A stretch of 9,523 nucleotides of DNA from an uncultured Collinsella sp. (GCA_902493615.1 CABUQK010000078.1:1-9523); one strand, 5' to 3'; shown: positions 1-6,004, counted from the stretch's first letter. Numbers and translations are program-made. The notes: generated by a model from the sequence alone, not told the origin.

Positions 1-182
1 CGATGCATCGTCGCTGGATTGCTCTCAACTGGGGATGCGAGCCCCAAGACGAGGCGTACCTGGGCCTCGCCCACGGTTATCTTGCCGACCAGCGCTTTGT
101 TGACTACTACGACAAGCCCTGCGCCACCGGAGCCACGGCGTTTCTGGTCCAGGCCATCGAGTCTTCGTTGACGCGCGCATAG
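1..182 (+). CDS. C-terminal end of TipAS-domain transcriptional regulator (partial)
   Basis: The reading frame enters from the left edge and ends at TAG 180-182, leaving about 59 visible residues. The end of a TipAS domain is recognisable: a Trp-rich helix (HRRWIALNW), then GLAHGYLADQRFVDYYDK, then ATAFLVQAIES. This matches the family pattern of a helix, a Y-x-x-D-x-R-F segment, a YYD segment and a closing helix ending FL-x-x-AI. TipAS domains bind thiopeptides and other drug-like ligands and usually form the C-terminal half of MerR-type activators; the MerR part would lie outside the window. The ATG at position 3 is probably internal, because the visible piece is only the domain's last helices. 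The glutaredoxin gene follows after a 51-bp gap on the same strand. Family assignment is fairly secure; the ligand is unknown. Confidence 0.72.
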   Translation, partial: MHRRWIALNWGCEPQDEAYLGLAHGYLADQRFVDYYDKPCATGATAFLVQAIESSLTRA

Positions 183-233
183 ACCGCGGCGGCTTTGGGT
201 ATTTCAATCAAAACCTCAACCGATTGGAGACCT

Positions 234-479
234 ATGGCTACTAATCACGAGCTCGCGCTGTACGTTATGACCGGCTGCCCGTATTGCTTAAAGGTCAAGC
301 ACTTTTTGGCCGATAACGGCGTGACCATTCCCGAGCGCAATATCTCGACCGATTCCGATGCCGAACAGACACTCATCGCCGTCGGCGGAAAACGCCAGGT
401 TCCCTGCCTGTTCATCGACGGCAAACCACTCTACGAATCGAGCGACATCATCGCGTGGGTGCAGGAAAACCTGCTCTAG
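234..479 (+). CDS. Glutaredoxin (CPYC type), 81 aa
   Basis: A small cytosolic thiol-disulfide oxidoreductase of the thioredoxin fold, expected to reduce disulfides or mixed disulfides using glutathione or another low-molecular-weight thiol. Visible features are a beta strand LALYVM, the redox motif CPYC at residues 15-18, the cis-proline segment QVPCLFIDG (Pro57), and ESSDIIAWVQENL at 68-80, the helix that caps the thiol-binding groove. The length fits classical glutaredoxins and NrdH-like proteins. I chose ATG 234 because GGAGA lies 3 nt upstream and the protein then starts just before the first strand; an upstream in-frame ATG at 195 would add 13 unlikely residues. The gene may be co-transcribed with the TipAS regulator (51-bp gap). 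A terminator-like hairpin begins 47 nt after the stop. Which thiol system it uses cannot be told from sequence alone. Confidence 0.9.
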   Translation: MATNHELALYVMTGCPYCLKVKHFLADNGVTIPERNISTDSDAEQTLIAVGGKRQVPCLFIDGKPLYESSDIIAWVQENLL

Positions 480-516
480 TACGCACGCTCTGTCCGTCCA
501 GGGCCCCAACCCATAC

Positions 517-589
517 GACCCAAACATGTACACCAGCATCCAAAGTCGACATTTTTCGACATCTTTGGATGCTGGCGTACAGCTTTTTG
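517..589 (+). repeat. Long hairpin repeat, copy 1 (terminator-like)
   Basis: The arms at 527-545 and 563-581 pair at 18 of 19 positions, starting TGTACACCAGCATCC on the left. They are followed by five T (584-588), as in an intrinsic terminator for the glutaredoxin gene. The loop carries a short direct repeat, TCGACAT, twice. The whole 73-nt block recurs at 1596-1668 with four differences (positions 528, 576, 582, 583), including an identical loop. A conserved loop is not needed for termination, so this is probably a dispersed repeat used as a terminator. Confidence 0.8.
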
Positions 590-673
590 GTAGTCATGGA
601 CGCTCTTGGCCGGCAAATTGTTTGAGGAGACCTTTGGATTATGGCTGTTTGACGCCTCTGGAAAGGTTTCCGA

Positions 674-916
674 GAGGGCTGTGGTCAAAAAAGGGCAAAT
701 ATGAGTACTGCTACCTGTTTAGTAGCAGCGATTTTGATCACTTCAGGAACTATTCAACGTTCCACTCGTCCGCAGACGACGTTATTTCTCCTCATATGTT
801 CAATAAAAGTAGCTCTTAATGGGAACAAATCTCATCAGGAGCTACAATTTATAGCAAATAAATGCAACCATAATGGCAACAGTACTCATATTTGCCCTTT
901 TTTGACCACGACCCTC
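674..916. mobile_element. MITE-like element with 30-bp perfect terminal inverted repeats
   Basis: Positions 681-710 (starting GTGGTCAAAAAAGGGC) are the exact reverse complement of 880-909. After a 2-bp mismatch the match resumes for five more bases (674-678 against 912-916), giving 35 of 37 paired positions. The 169-bp interior is A+T-rich and itself folds: GTAGCTC 809-815 pairs with GAGCTAC 839-845, and CTAC/GTAG stems lie near 711. There is no transposase and no convincing gene. Small size, perfect inverted ends and no coding capacity fit a miniature inverted-repeat element moved in trans. I see no clear target-site duplication. A large structured RNA or a non-mobile palindromic repeat is the alternative. 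Confidence 0.7.
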
Positions 917-962
917 CAGAATAGTCGCTGAGAGCGACACTAAATGACAAAATCCGACACTT

Positions 963-1006
963 GAACGTTCTTATATGAGTAGCCATTGAAGGACACCTAA
1001 CGACTA
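963..1006 (-). repeat. Diverged reversed copy of the 1674-1729 intergenic repeat
   Basis: Read on the minus strand this begins TAGTCGTT, continues through GTCCTT and CAATGGC, and ends AAGAACG. The same landmarks occur in the same order in the first 40 or so bases of 1674-1729, with a 2-bp gap and scattered substitutions. I aligned the two by eye, so the exact ends are approximate. Confidence 0.5.
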
Positions 1007-1012
1007 CTCCCA

Positions 1013-1035
1013 TTCGCGACACACTGTGTCGCGAA
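1013..1035. promoter_or_regulatory. 23-bp palindrome, possible operator
   Basis: TTCGCGACACA (1013-1023), a central C, and TGTGTCGCGAA (1025-1035) form a perfect inverted repeat with an odd centre. There is no T-tract after it, so a terminator is unlikely. The symmetry suits binding of a dimeric regulator, but the nearest start codon downstream is about 280 bp away, so its target is unclear. Confidence 0.45.
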
Positions 1036-1207
1036 TTAAGCTGGCCCCATTACCGAAGACCAGTGAGAGCTCCTGCCCAGAATCTCAATAGCTTAATAAA
1101 GGGCTCCCCTCCGGAAGTTCAATGAGCATCCAAATTCCAAGCTGAAAAGCAAAGGAGTATCGAAGCCGTCAATGCTCATTTCCTATCGAACAGGCAGGTC
1201 AAAACAA

Positions 1208-1297
1208 GCTAATTAGCCCGATGAACTGCTTGTATTTTTGTCTACAAAATTGTATACAAAAAGAGAATCCGAGAACCGGCGCTCGACATTATGTCGA
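1208..1297 (+). promoter_or_regulatory. Promoter and stacked palindromic operators of the antitoxin-like gene
   Basis: A plausible sigma-70-type promoter has -35 TTGTAT (1230-1235) and -10 TATACA (1253-1258) with a 17-bp spacer. Overlapping it are two TTGT-N2-ACAA elements, TTGTCTACAA (1238-1247) and the perfect palindrome TTGTATACAA (1250-1259). Their starts are 12 bp apart, about one helical turn. Further perfect palindromes lie at 1208-1217 (GCTAATTAGC) and 1283-1297 (TCGACAT-T-ATGTCGA). Tandem sites at helical spacing over a promoter are typical of autoregulation by ribbon-helix-helix proteins, and the downstream gene encodes one. Binding itself is inferred. Confidence 0.6.
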
Positions 1298-1312
1298 TCG
1301 ATAGGAGGCGCC

Positions 1313-1579
1313 ATGGATGCTAAGCAGCTCGAAAAGATGATGGGGTTTGCTCCCGGAGAGTTGAAGAAAGCCGCGGAAGCCTACGAAAAAGATGAGTGGC
1401 CGAAAGGTCACACCATCAAGTTGGGAAGGCCACCAATCTCCGATGAGCCGAGCGTCGTTATATCAGCACGTGTGGGCGAATCGATTCTTGAGGCGTTTGA
1501 CGAAAAAGCCAAACGCCATGGGCAAACACGCACGGAGCGGCTCAGAGAGCTCATTACACTTGATGCACTGATTGCCTAG
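1313..1579 (+). CDS. Ribbon-helix-helix (CopG-like) orphan antitoxin-type protein, 88 aa
   Basis: ATG 1313 has a near-ideal AGGAGG (1303-1308) 4 nt upstream. Residues 1-35 are charged and probably helical. A GRPPISDEP linker follows at 38-46, then a ribbon-helix-helix domain: strand SVVISARV (47-54), helix A GESILEAFDEKAKRHG (55-70) and helix B TRTERLRELI (72-81). In this family dimers bind DNA through the strand pair. The GRP-x-x-x-D/E-E linker before the domain is the layout of antitoxins that normally precede or follow a small toxin gene. Here no toxin is present: a hairpin repeat starts 17 nt after the stop, and the next gene is convergent. It may be an orphan antitoxin, an autoregulator kept after toxin loss, or an anti-toxin acting on a toxin elsewhere. 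Stacked palindromes at its promoter suggest autoregulation. The fold is fairly certain, the role is not. Confidence 0.75.
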   Translation: MDAKQLEKMMGFAPGELKKAAEAYEKDEWPKGHTIKLGRPPISDEPSVVISARVGESILEAFDEKAKRHGQTRTERLRELITLDALIA

Positions 1580-1595
1580 GCCCGCTCCCCCGTCG

Positions 1596-1668
1596 GACCC
1601 AAACATATACACCAGCATCCAAAGTCGACATTTTTCGACATCTTTGGATGCTGGTGTACATGTTTTTG
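1596..1668 (+). repeat. Long hairpin repeat, copy 2 (terminator-like)
   Basis: Arms 1604-1624 and 1642-1662 pair at 20 of 21 positions, with five T at 1663-1667. This is the second copy of the block at 517-589, matching at 69 of 73 positions. It lies 17 nt after the antitoxin-like stop codon and would terminate that transcript. It also sits between convergent genes. Confidence 0.8.
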
Positions 1669-1673
1669 CTACA

Positions 1674-1729
1674 TAGTCGTTGGGGACGTCCTTAAATGAC
1701 CAGTCGTTAAAGAACGCCCCCGATGACTA
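1674..1729. repeat. Imperfect palindromic intergenic repeat
   Basis: Two 27-nt arms (1674-1700, 1703-1729) around a CA loop are identical as inverted repeats at 21 of 27 positions. Three of the six differences become G-U pairs in + strand RNA, so about 24 of 27 positions can pair. There is no T-tract. It ends 1 nt before the stop codon of the convergent dihydrouridine synthase gene. A diverged reversed copy lies at about 963-1006, so this is a repeated element rather than a one-off hairpin. Confidence 0.6.
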
Positions 1730-1730
1730 G

Positions 1731-2690
1731 TTAGCCGTGGAAGCGAGCTGTGGGTGCAAGCGGCTGTTCACGAAAGACGCGCTCGACGGCGGCTCGGTAT
1801 TCGTCGACCTTTTTGGTCTTACGCACGAGTTTGTGAACGGTAGTGGGGTCGGCGAAGGCACATTTGACGTAGAACCACCACTCCTTCATGCGAAAGACCG
1901 CGTTACCGCCAATCTCTTCTGCATATGCCGCAAACAGCATGTCGTGGAAGCGCTGCAGCTCGGCTGCCGTGGCAGCAGGGCCGCCCTTAACCATGCGAGC
2001 CAGCGCGGGGTTCGCGAGCAAGCCGCGTCCCAGCATTACATGGCGCGTGCCGGGATAGGCCTCCACCAGCGCACCCATATCCTCAAGATCAAAAATGTCG
2101 CCGTTGTATGCCACCGGAAACGGCGCACGCTCCAGCGTCTCGCCATAAAACTCCTTGCGCGGCGAGCCCGTATAGCGGTCCTTTTGTACGCGCGGATGCA
2201 CGATCAGCTCTGCCAGCGGCATGCGGCAATACAGATCGAGCACACGCTCATACTCGTCATCGCGCTCCAACCCCAGCCTGGTCTTTACCGATACCGGCAA
2301 CGGCGACCGCTCGCACACATCGCTTAAGAACACCTCGAGCTCGTCGAGATTGCGCAAGAAACCCGAGCCCTTGCCCTTGGCGACAACCGTACCCGAGGGG
2401 CAACCCAAGTTGAGATTGACCTCGCGGTAGCCCATGTCGGCGAGCACCTGTGCCGCCCACACAAATTCGTCCGCGTTCTTGGACATCAGTTGAGGCACTA
2501 CGTTGAGGCCCTGGTTATTGGCAGGATCGATCTCCTTAAACGCCTTGCCGCCAAAGCGGTTTCCCACCCGCGGCGGCGGCAAAAACGGTGTGTAATAGCA
2601 ATCGAGCGCGCCGAAGCACTCCGCATGCACGCGACGGAACACATGCCCGGTAATCCCCTCCATAGGGGCCAACGATAGAATCATCAACAT
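1731..2690 (-). CDS. dus: tRNA-dihydrouridine synthase (Dus family), 319 aa
   Basis: An FMN enzyme that reduces specific uridines in tRNA to dihydrouridine with NAD(P)H, in the cytosol. Visible motifs in order: LAPMEGIT (7-14, the start of the TIM barrel and FMN site), NLGCPSGTVVAKGKGSGFL (94-112) with catalytic Cys97, VKTRLG (135-140), VHPR (164-167), YNGDI (195-199) and LGRGLLANP (220-228), the phosphate-binding end of the barrel. A helical tRNA-binding region follows to residue 319. Length is normal. The opening LAPMEG is nearer to DusC-like than to DusB-like members, but I do not assign a subfamily. The start may be ATG 2690 or the in-frame ATG at 2684; GAGAG lies 3 nt or 9 nt upstream respectively, which favours 2684. 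The gene appears monocistronic with its own promoter and converges on the antitoxin-like gene. Confidence 0.93.
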   Translation of the reverse strand: MLMILSLAPMEGITGHVFRRVHAECFGALDCYYTPFLPPPRVGNRFGGKAFKEIDPANNQGLNVVPQLMSKNADEFVWAAQVLADMGYREVNLNLGCPSGTVVAKGKGSGFLRNLDELEVFLSDVCERSPLPVSVKTRLGLERDDEYERVLDLYCRMPLAELIVHPRVQKDRYTGSPRKEFYGETLERAPFPVAYNGDIFDLEDMGALVEAYPGTRHVMLGRGLLANPALARMVKGGPAATAAELQRFHDMLFAAYAEEIGGNAVFRMKEWWFYVKCAFADPTTVHKLVRKTKKVDEYRAAVERVFREQPLAPTARFHG

Positions 2691-2710
2691 CTACTCTCAG
2701 ATCAATGCGG

Positions 2711-2735
2711 CAAAGGGACTGCCCCTTTGTCACAT
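2711..2735. repeat. Short CAAAGGG/CCCTTTG hairpin repeat, copy 1
   Basis: CAAAGGG (2711-2717) pairs with CCCTTTG (2723-2729) across a 5-nt loop and is followed by TCACAT. The same core, CCCTTTGTCACAT, occurs with its hairpin at 9298-9326. This copy would lie in the 5' leader of the dihydrouridine synthase mRNA, about 20 nt before the start codon. Confidence 0.55.
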
Positions 2736-2737
2736 GC

Positions 2738-2771
2738 ATTATGCCTTGTGCTTCAGATGATTCACAAGGCA
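2738..2771 (-). promoter_or_regulatory. Promoter of the dihydrouridine synthase gene with overlapping inverted repeat
   Basis: On the minus strand, -35 TTGTGA (2767-2762) and -10 CATAAT (2743-2738) are separated by 18 bp. The inverted repeat TGCCTTGTG (2742-2750) / CACAAGGCA (2763-2771) covers both elements, which would suit an operator. The transcript would start near 2731, giving a leader of about 40 nt that contains the 2711-2729 hairpin. Confidence 0.5.
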
Positions 2772-2820
2772 GAGGTAGCTGCTTGACGATAATCACCCTT
2801 CCATCCGTCGCCTTACGCAA

Positions 2821-3002
2821 CGAAGGTGAATGCTTTTCCGCGAAGTGAACGGGTGAAATCGGACCCTCGATGCATCGACACTTTGGGAAGGCCAATTCCT
2901 GCGGTTTTATCACTCAAATCCTGCGGTTTTAGCGTCGAAAAACGTGGGTGCTTCAGGGGTCCAAATTAGGTCGTTCACTTCTCGGGAAACCATTCACCTT
3001 CG
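2821..3002. repeat. 182-bp inverted-repeat element (MITE-like or structured intergenic repeat)
   Basis: The left end (2821-2851) is an inverted copy of the right end (2972-3002) at 28 of 31 positions, with the outermost 12 bp (CGAAGGTGAATG) perfect. Weaker similarity continues inward to about 2880 and 2943. The central loop holds a 13-bp direct repeat. No gene, transposase or clear target duplication is seen. The element lies in the gap between two minus-strand transcription units and makes up most of the gene-free stretch 2691-3059. Confidence 0.6.
2897..2931. repeat. 13-bp direct repeat with 22-bp period
   Basis: TCCTGCGGTTTTA occurs at 2897-2909 and again, identical, at 2919-2931. The 22-bp period is close to two helical turns, so the two copies would face the same side of the DNA. 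The pair lies in the centre of the larger inverted-repeat element. Confidence 0.6.
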
Positions 3003-3022
3003 ATTTACTGGTGCTTATAAAC

Positions 3023-3057
3023 AGCGAGGGGGTCGCCCGGCAGGCGGCCCCCTCGCT
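3023..3057 (-). terminator. Intrinsic terminator of the mgtA / small membrane protein unit
   Basis: A 15-bp stem (AGCGAGGGGG-T-CGCC, 3023-3037, with 3043-3057) has one G-U-type mismatch and a 5-nt loop. It begins 2 nt after the stop codon of the 51-aa gene. In the minus direction it is followed by GTTTATAA, a short U-rich tract. Very G+C-rich and well placed. Confidence 0.75.
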
Positions 3058-3059
3058 TG

Positions 3060-3215
3060 TTATTCATCCCTCGGCAGCGGTTTCATGCTCCAAAAGACAA
3101 CGTTCATAATCACGACAACCACCAACACCACGCCGTTGGCCACCCAAAAGCCCATGTTAAGGCCGAGCCACTCCGTGGTGCCAAACAAGTCCATCCAAAT
3201 CTGCGTCCAGTTCAT
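3060..3215 (-). CDS. 51-aa single-span membrane protein encoded after mgtA
   Basis: ATG is at 3215-3213 and TAA at 3062-3060. AGGAG lies 7 nt upstream of the start, a good ribosome binding site. The protein opens with an amphipathic, Trp-rich segment (MNWTQIWMDLFGTTEW). A single hydrophobic span follows at about residues 19-42, including a VVLVVVV stretch, then the polar tail WSMKPLPRDE. It begins 30 nt after the mgtA stop and directly precedes the terminator, so it should be on the mgtA transcript. Small single-span proteins that bind or regulate MgtA are known in enterobacteria (MgtS, MgtR), but I see no sequence similarity to them. A role as an MgtA partner or stabiliser is inference from position and topology. 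Start, ribosome site and terminator spacing make it a convincing gene despite its size. Confidence 0.75.
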   Translation of the reverse strand: MNWTQIWMDLFGTTEWLGLNMGFWVANGVVLVVVVIMNVVFWSMKPLPRDE

Positions 3216-3245
3216 GCAAACGCTCCTTTCTGCATCAATCCCCCA

Positions 3246-6004
3246 CTACAGCAGCTCGCCGTAGCGCTTGACGTAGGCCTTCTTAAGGCTTGTCGCCAGC
3301 GCCATGTACAGCAAGATGCACGGAATCAGGAACAAGAAGTACTCGACAGGCAGGGCGCCCAGACCCAGCGTGGGGCCAAGCGGGCTAAACGGGATCAGCG
3401 TGAGCAGCGCGATGCCCGTCATCGTGAGCAGCATCACCGGAGCCGAGGCACGGCTCTGGATAAACGGCAACTTAGGCGTACGGATCATGTGGATGACCAG
3501 CGTCTGGCTCCACATAGACTCGACGAACCATCCAGCCTGGAACAGCGCGATGTAGGCCAGCTGCATCTGCTCCAGCGCGGCGCCCGAGTAGACGCTCGCC
3601 AGGTCGTTGAACAGCACGCCATGGCTCACGAACAGGGGGCAGAAAACGAAGTACATAAAGATATAGGTCATAAAGTCGAAGATGGAGCTGGTGGGCCCGA
3701 TCCAGATCATGAACCTGCCAACACTCGAAGCGTCCCAGGTACGCGGCACGCGCAGGAACTCCTCGTCCACGTTGTCCCAGGGAATCGCCAGGCAGCTGCA
3801 GTCATAGATCAGGTTGAGCAGGATCAGCTGGATGCTCATCATCGGCAAAAACGGCAGCAGGGCGGATGCGGCAAGCACGCTGAACATATTGCCGAAGTTG
3901 GAGCTTGCGGTCATCTTGATGTACTTGATCATGTTGGCGTAGGTCTTGCGCCCCTCGATGATGCCCTCCTCGAGCACCATCAAATCCTTCTCGAGCAAGA
4001 TGATATCGGCCGACTCCTTGGCCACGTCGACCGCAGTATCGACCGAGATGCCGATGTCGGACGACTTCATGGCCGAGGCGTCGTTGATGCCGTCGCCCAT
4101 GTAGCCCACCACATGACCGTTTGCACGCAGCACGGACACGACGCGCGCTTTTTGATCGGGCGTAAGCTTGGCAAAGACCTGCACGTCCTCGGCGCGACGA
4201 GCGAGCTCGGCGTCGTCCATTGCGGCGATATCGCTGCCGAGCAGCATGTTGTTGACCTCGAGTCCCACCTGCTTGCAGATGGTGCGCGTGACCTTCTCAT
4301 TGTCGCCGGTCAAGATCTTGGTGGCTACACCGTGGTTGCGCAGCGCCTCGATAGCATCGGCCGTGGACTCTTTGGGCGGATCCAAAAACGCCAGGTAGCC
4401 GATCAGCACCATGTCGCGCTCATCATCGGCGCTAAAGGCACCGACAGGCGACGGGTTGGACTTTTGAGCGATTGCCAACACGCGGAAGCCGTCGTCGTTA
4501 AGGTCGGCGACCGTTGCCAAAATGCGCTCGCGCACCTCGTCGTCCAGCACGTGAACGCCGCCGTCAATCTCGGCATGCGAGCACACCGACAGCATCTCCT
4601 CGACTGCACCCTTGGTGACCATCTGGGTTTTGCCGCTTCGATCGCGCACCACGGTGGTAAGGCGACGGCGCGTAAAGTCAAACGGCACCTCGTCGACCTT
4701 CACATAGGCCTCGGAAAGGTCGGTGAGACTCGGGTCGTTTTGCTCCTCTTCCTCGGTGCATTTGATGATCGCCAGATCCATCAGATTCTTGTAGCCCGTC
4801 TGGAAATAGCTGTTGAGGTAGGCATGGCGCAGAACGCGCGAATCCTCCTGGCCATCGATGTTCCAGTGATACTCCAGCACCACCTGGTCCTGCGTCAGCG
4901 TGCCAGTCTTGTCCGTGCACAGCACGTCCATCGCGCCAAAGTTTTGAATCGAGTTGAGGTTCTTAACGATGGTCTGCTTTTTGCTCATAGCCACGGCGCC
5001 CTTGGCAAGGCACGTGGTAACGATCATGGGCAGCATCTCGGGTGTCAGGCCCACGGCGATGCTGATGGCAAACAGGCCAGCATTAAGCCAATCGCCCTTG
5101 GTGACGCCGTTAATCATAAAGACAAACGGAACCATCACCATCATAAAGCGGATGAGCACCCACGAGACGCTATTGACGCCTTTGGAAAAGCTCGTCTCTA
5201 CGGCATCCTCGGACAGGCTCGATGCCATAGAGCCAAACAAGGTCTGCTCGCCCACGCTAAAGGCGAGCGCCGTCGCGCTGCCCGAGATCACACTGCTGCC
5301 CATGAGGGCGATGTTCTCGAACGACGTTGCCGAATCGGACTCGGTGCACGTCGCGGGAACCTTCTCGACCGGCTCGTCAGGCTTGCCTGGCTCACAAAGA
5401 GGTCCTTAGCCTCAATGATTCTCACATCGGCGGGAATCATGTCACCGGCGGACAGGTGCACGATGTCACCAACCACCACGTCGTCGATGGGAATCTCGGT
5501 CCTAGGGGCATCCTCGCGGGTGACTGTCACGGTGGTCGTAATCATATCGAGCAGCTTTTCGGCCGCGTTGCCGCTGCGCGCTTCCTGGATATAGCGCAGC
5601 GTGCCCGAGAGCACGACCATCGTGGTGATGATGATCACCGTCAGCGGGTCAAAGTCTTCGGGCGTGCTGCCCATCATCGACAACGCTGGAAACACCATGT
5701 CGGTCGCTGCCGAAATGATGGCCAGGAAAAACAGAATCGCCGTGAAGGGATTGACGAACGCGTCCGCAAGCTTGCGGGCAATCGACTTCTTCTTGCCACG
5801 CGTGACCACGTTACGCCCGTTGTCGGCTTCGCTGTGCGCGACCTCGTCGCGATTAAGGCCGCCGAGATTCGAGCCGACCCAGGATAGGGCCTCCGTCAGC
5901 GGAATGGTCGCCGCATACTGGATGCGACCCTCCGCGCGATGCCTCATCAGTTCGTTTTGCGCCTGAACCGCAGACGGCGTATGGCGCATAGTCATCTTCT
6001 TCAA
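3246..6004 (-). pseudogene. mgtA: mgtA, P-type Mg2+-importing ATPase, broken by a ~10-nt deletion at TGES
   Basis: A P3B ATPase would import Mg2+ across the inner membrane. The N-terminal frame (6004 to 5288) is native for 210 residues: a polar tail, the first two membrane helices (about 80-110 and 121-136) and the actuator domain up to SQASLT. It then runs 28 aberrant residues to a stop. The remainder is in another frame from about 5375; its first internal ATG is 5303. That part has PEMLP, DKTGT (nucleotides near 4913-4900), KGA, LTGD, GDGIND and the C-terminal helices. At about 5373-5377 the bases for GES of TGES are missing, so SLT runs straight into EPVEKVP out of frame. Restoring 10 nt gives exactly 923 codons, a normal MgtA length. 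The start is probably TTG 6004 (GGAG 8 nt upstream) or ATG 5995. Loss of the TGES glutamate would block dephosphorylation even if the frame were restored by slippage. An assembly error is the alternative. Confidence 0.85.

Larger units (their letters stand above)
917..1207. other. Non-coding stretch rich in inverted repeats
   Basis: No gene is supportable here. The stretch holds a small hairpin (GTCGCT 924-929 / AGCGAC 933-938, 3-nt loop); a reversed diverged copy of the 1674-1729 repeat at about 963-1006; and a 23-bp near-perfect palindrome at 1013-1035. It also holds a 9-bp inverted repeat, AATGAGCAT 1121-1129 / ATGCTCATT 1172-1180, and a weaker 8-bp pair, ATTAAGCT 1035-1042 / AGCTTAAT 1090-1097. 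CGACAC occurs at 935-940, 955-960 and 1017-1022. Composition is A+T-richer than the flanking genes. The stretch could be scars of repeat insertions or a decayed mobile island. Confidence 0.55.

Noticed and set aside
701..931. 76-aa open frame on the + strand within the MITE-like element
   Set aside because: It starts inside one inverted end and runs through the other, and its sequence resembles no family. An AAGGG 6 nt upstream is part of the repeat. It is not supportable as a gene.
1035..1097. 8-bp inverted repeat ATTAAGCT / AGCTTAAT
   Set aside because: Short arms with a 47-nt gap in A+T-rich DNA can arise by chance, and no functional context supports it.
1221..1304. 27-codon frame ahead of the antitoxin-like gene, possible leader peptide
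   Set aside because: It overlaps the promoter and operator palindromes, so it would not be on the transcript, and it lacks a ribosome site.
517..1668. CRISPR array or integron-type repeats
   Set aside because: There are only two copies, about 1.1 kb apart, with no spacers, no cas genes and no integrase.
2536..2913. 125-aa minus-strand frame overlapping the start of the dihydrouridine synthase gene
   Set aside because: It overlaps the real gene in another frame and crosses its promoter and repeats, with no recognisable domain.
5288..5400. Programmed frameshift producing a full-length MgtA
   Set aside because: A shift could rejoin the frames but not restore the missing GES residues. I see no slippery heptamer at the junction, so a deletion is the better explanation.
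3057..5594. Very long open frame on the + strand opposite mgtA
   Set aside because: The protein is rich in His, Gln, Arg and Asp without any domain, as expected from the complement of a G+C-rich gene. The opposite strand encodes recognisable ATPase motifs.
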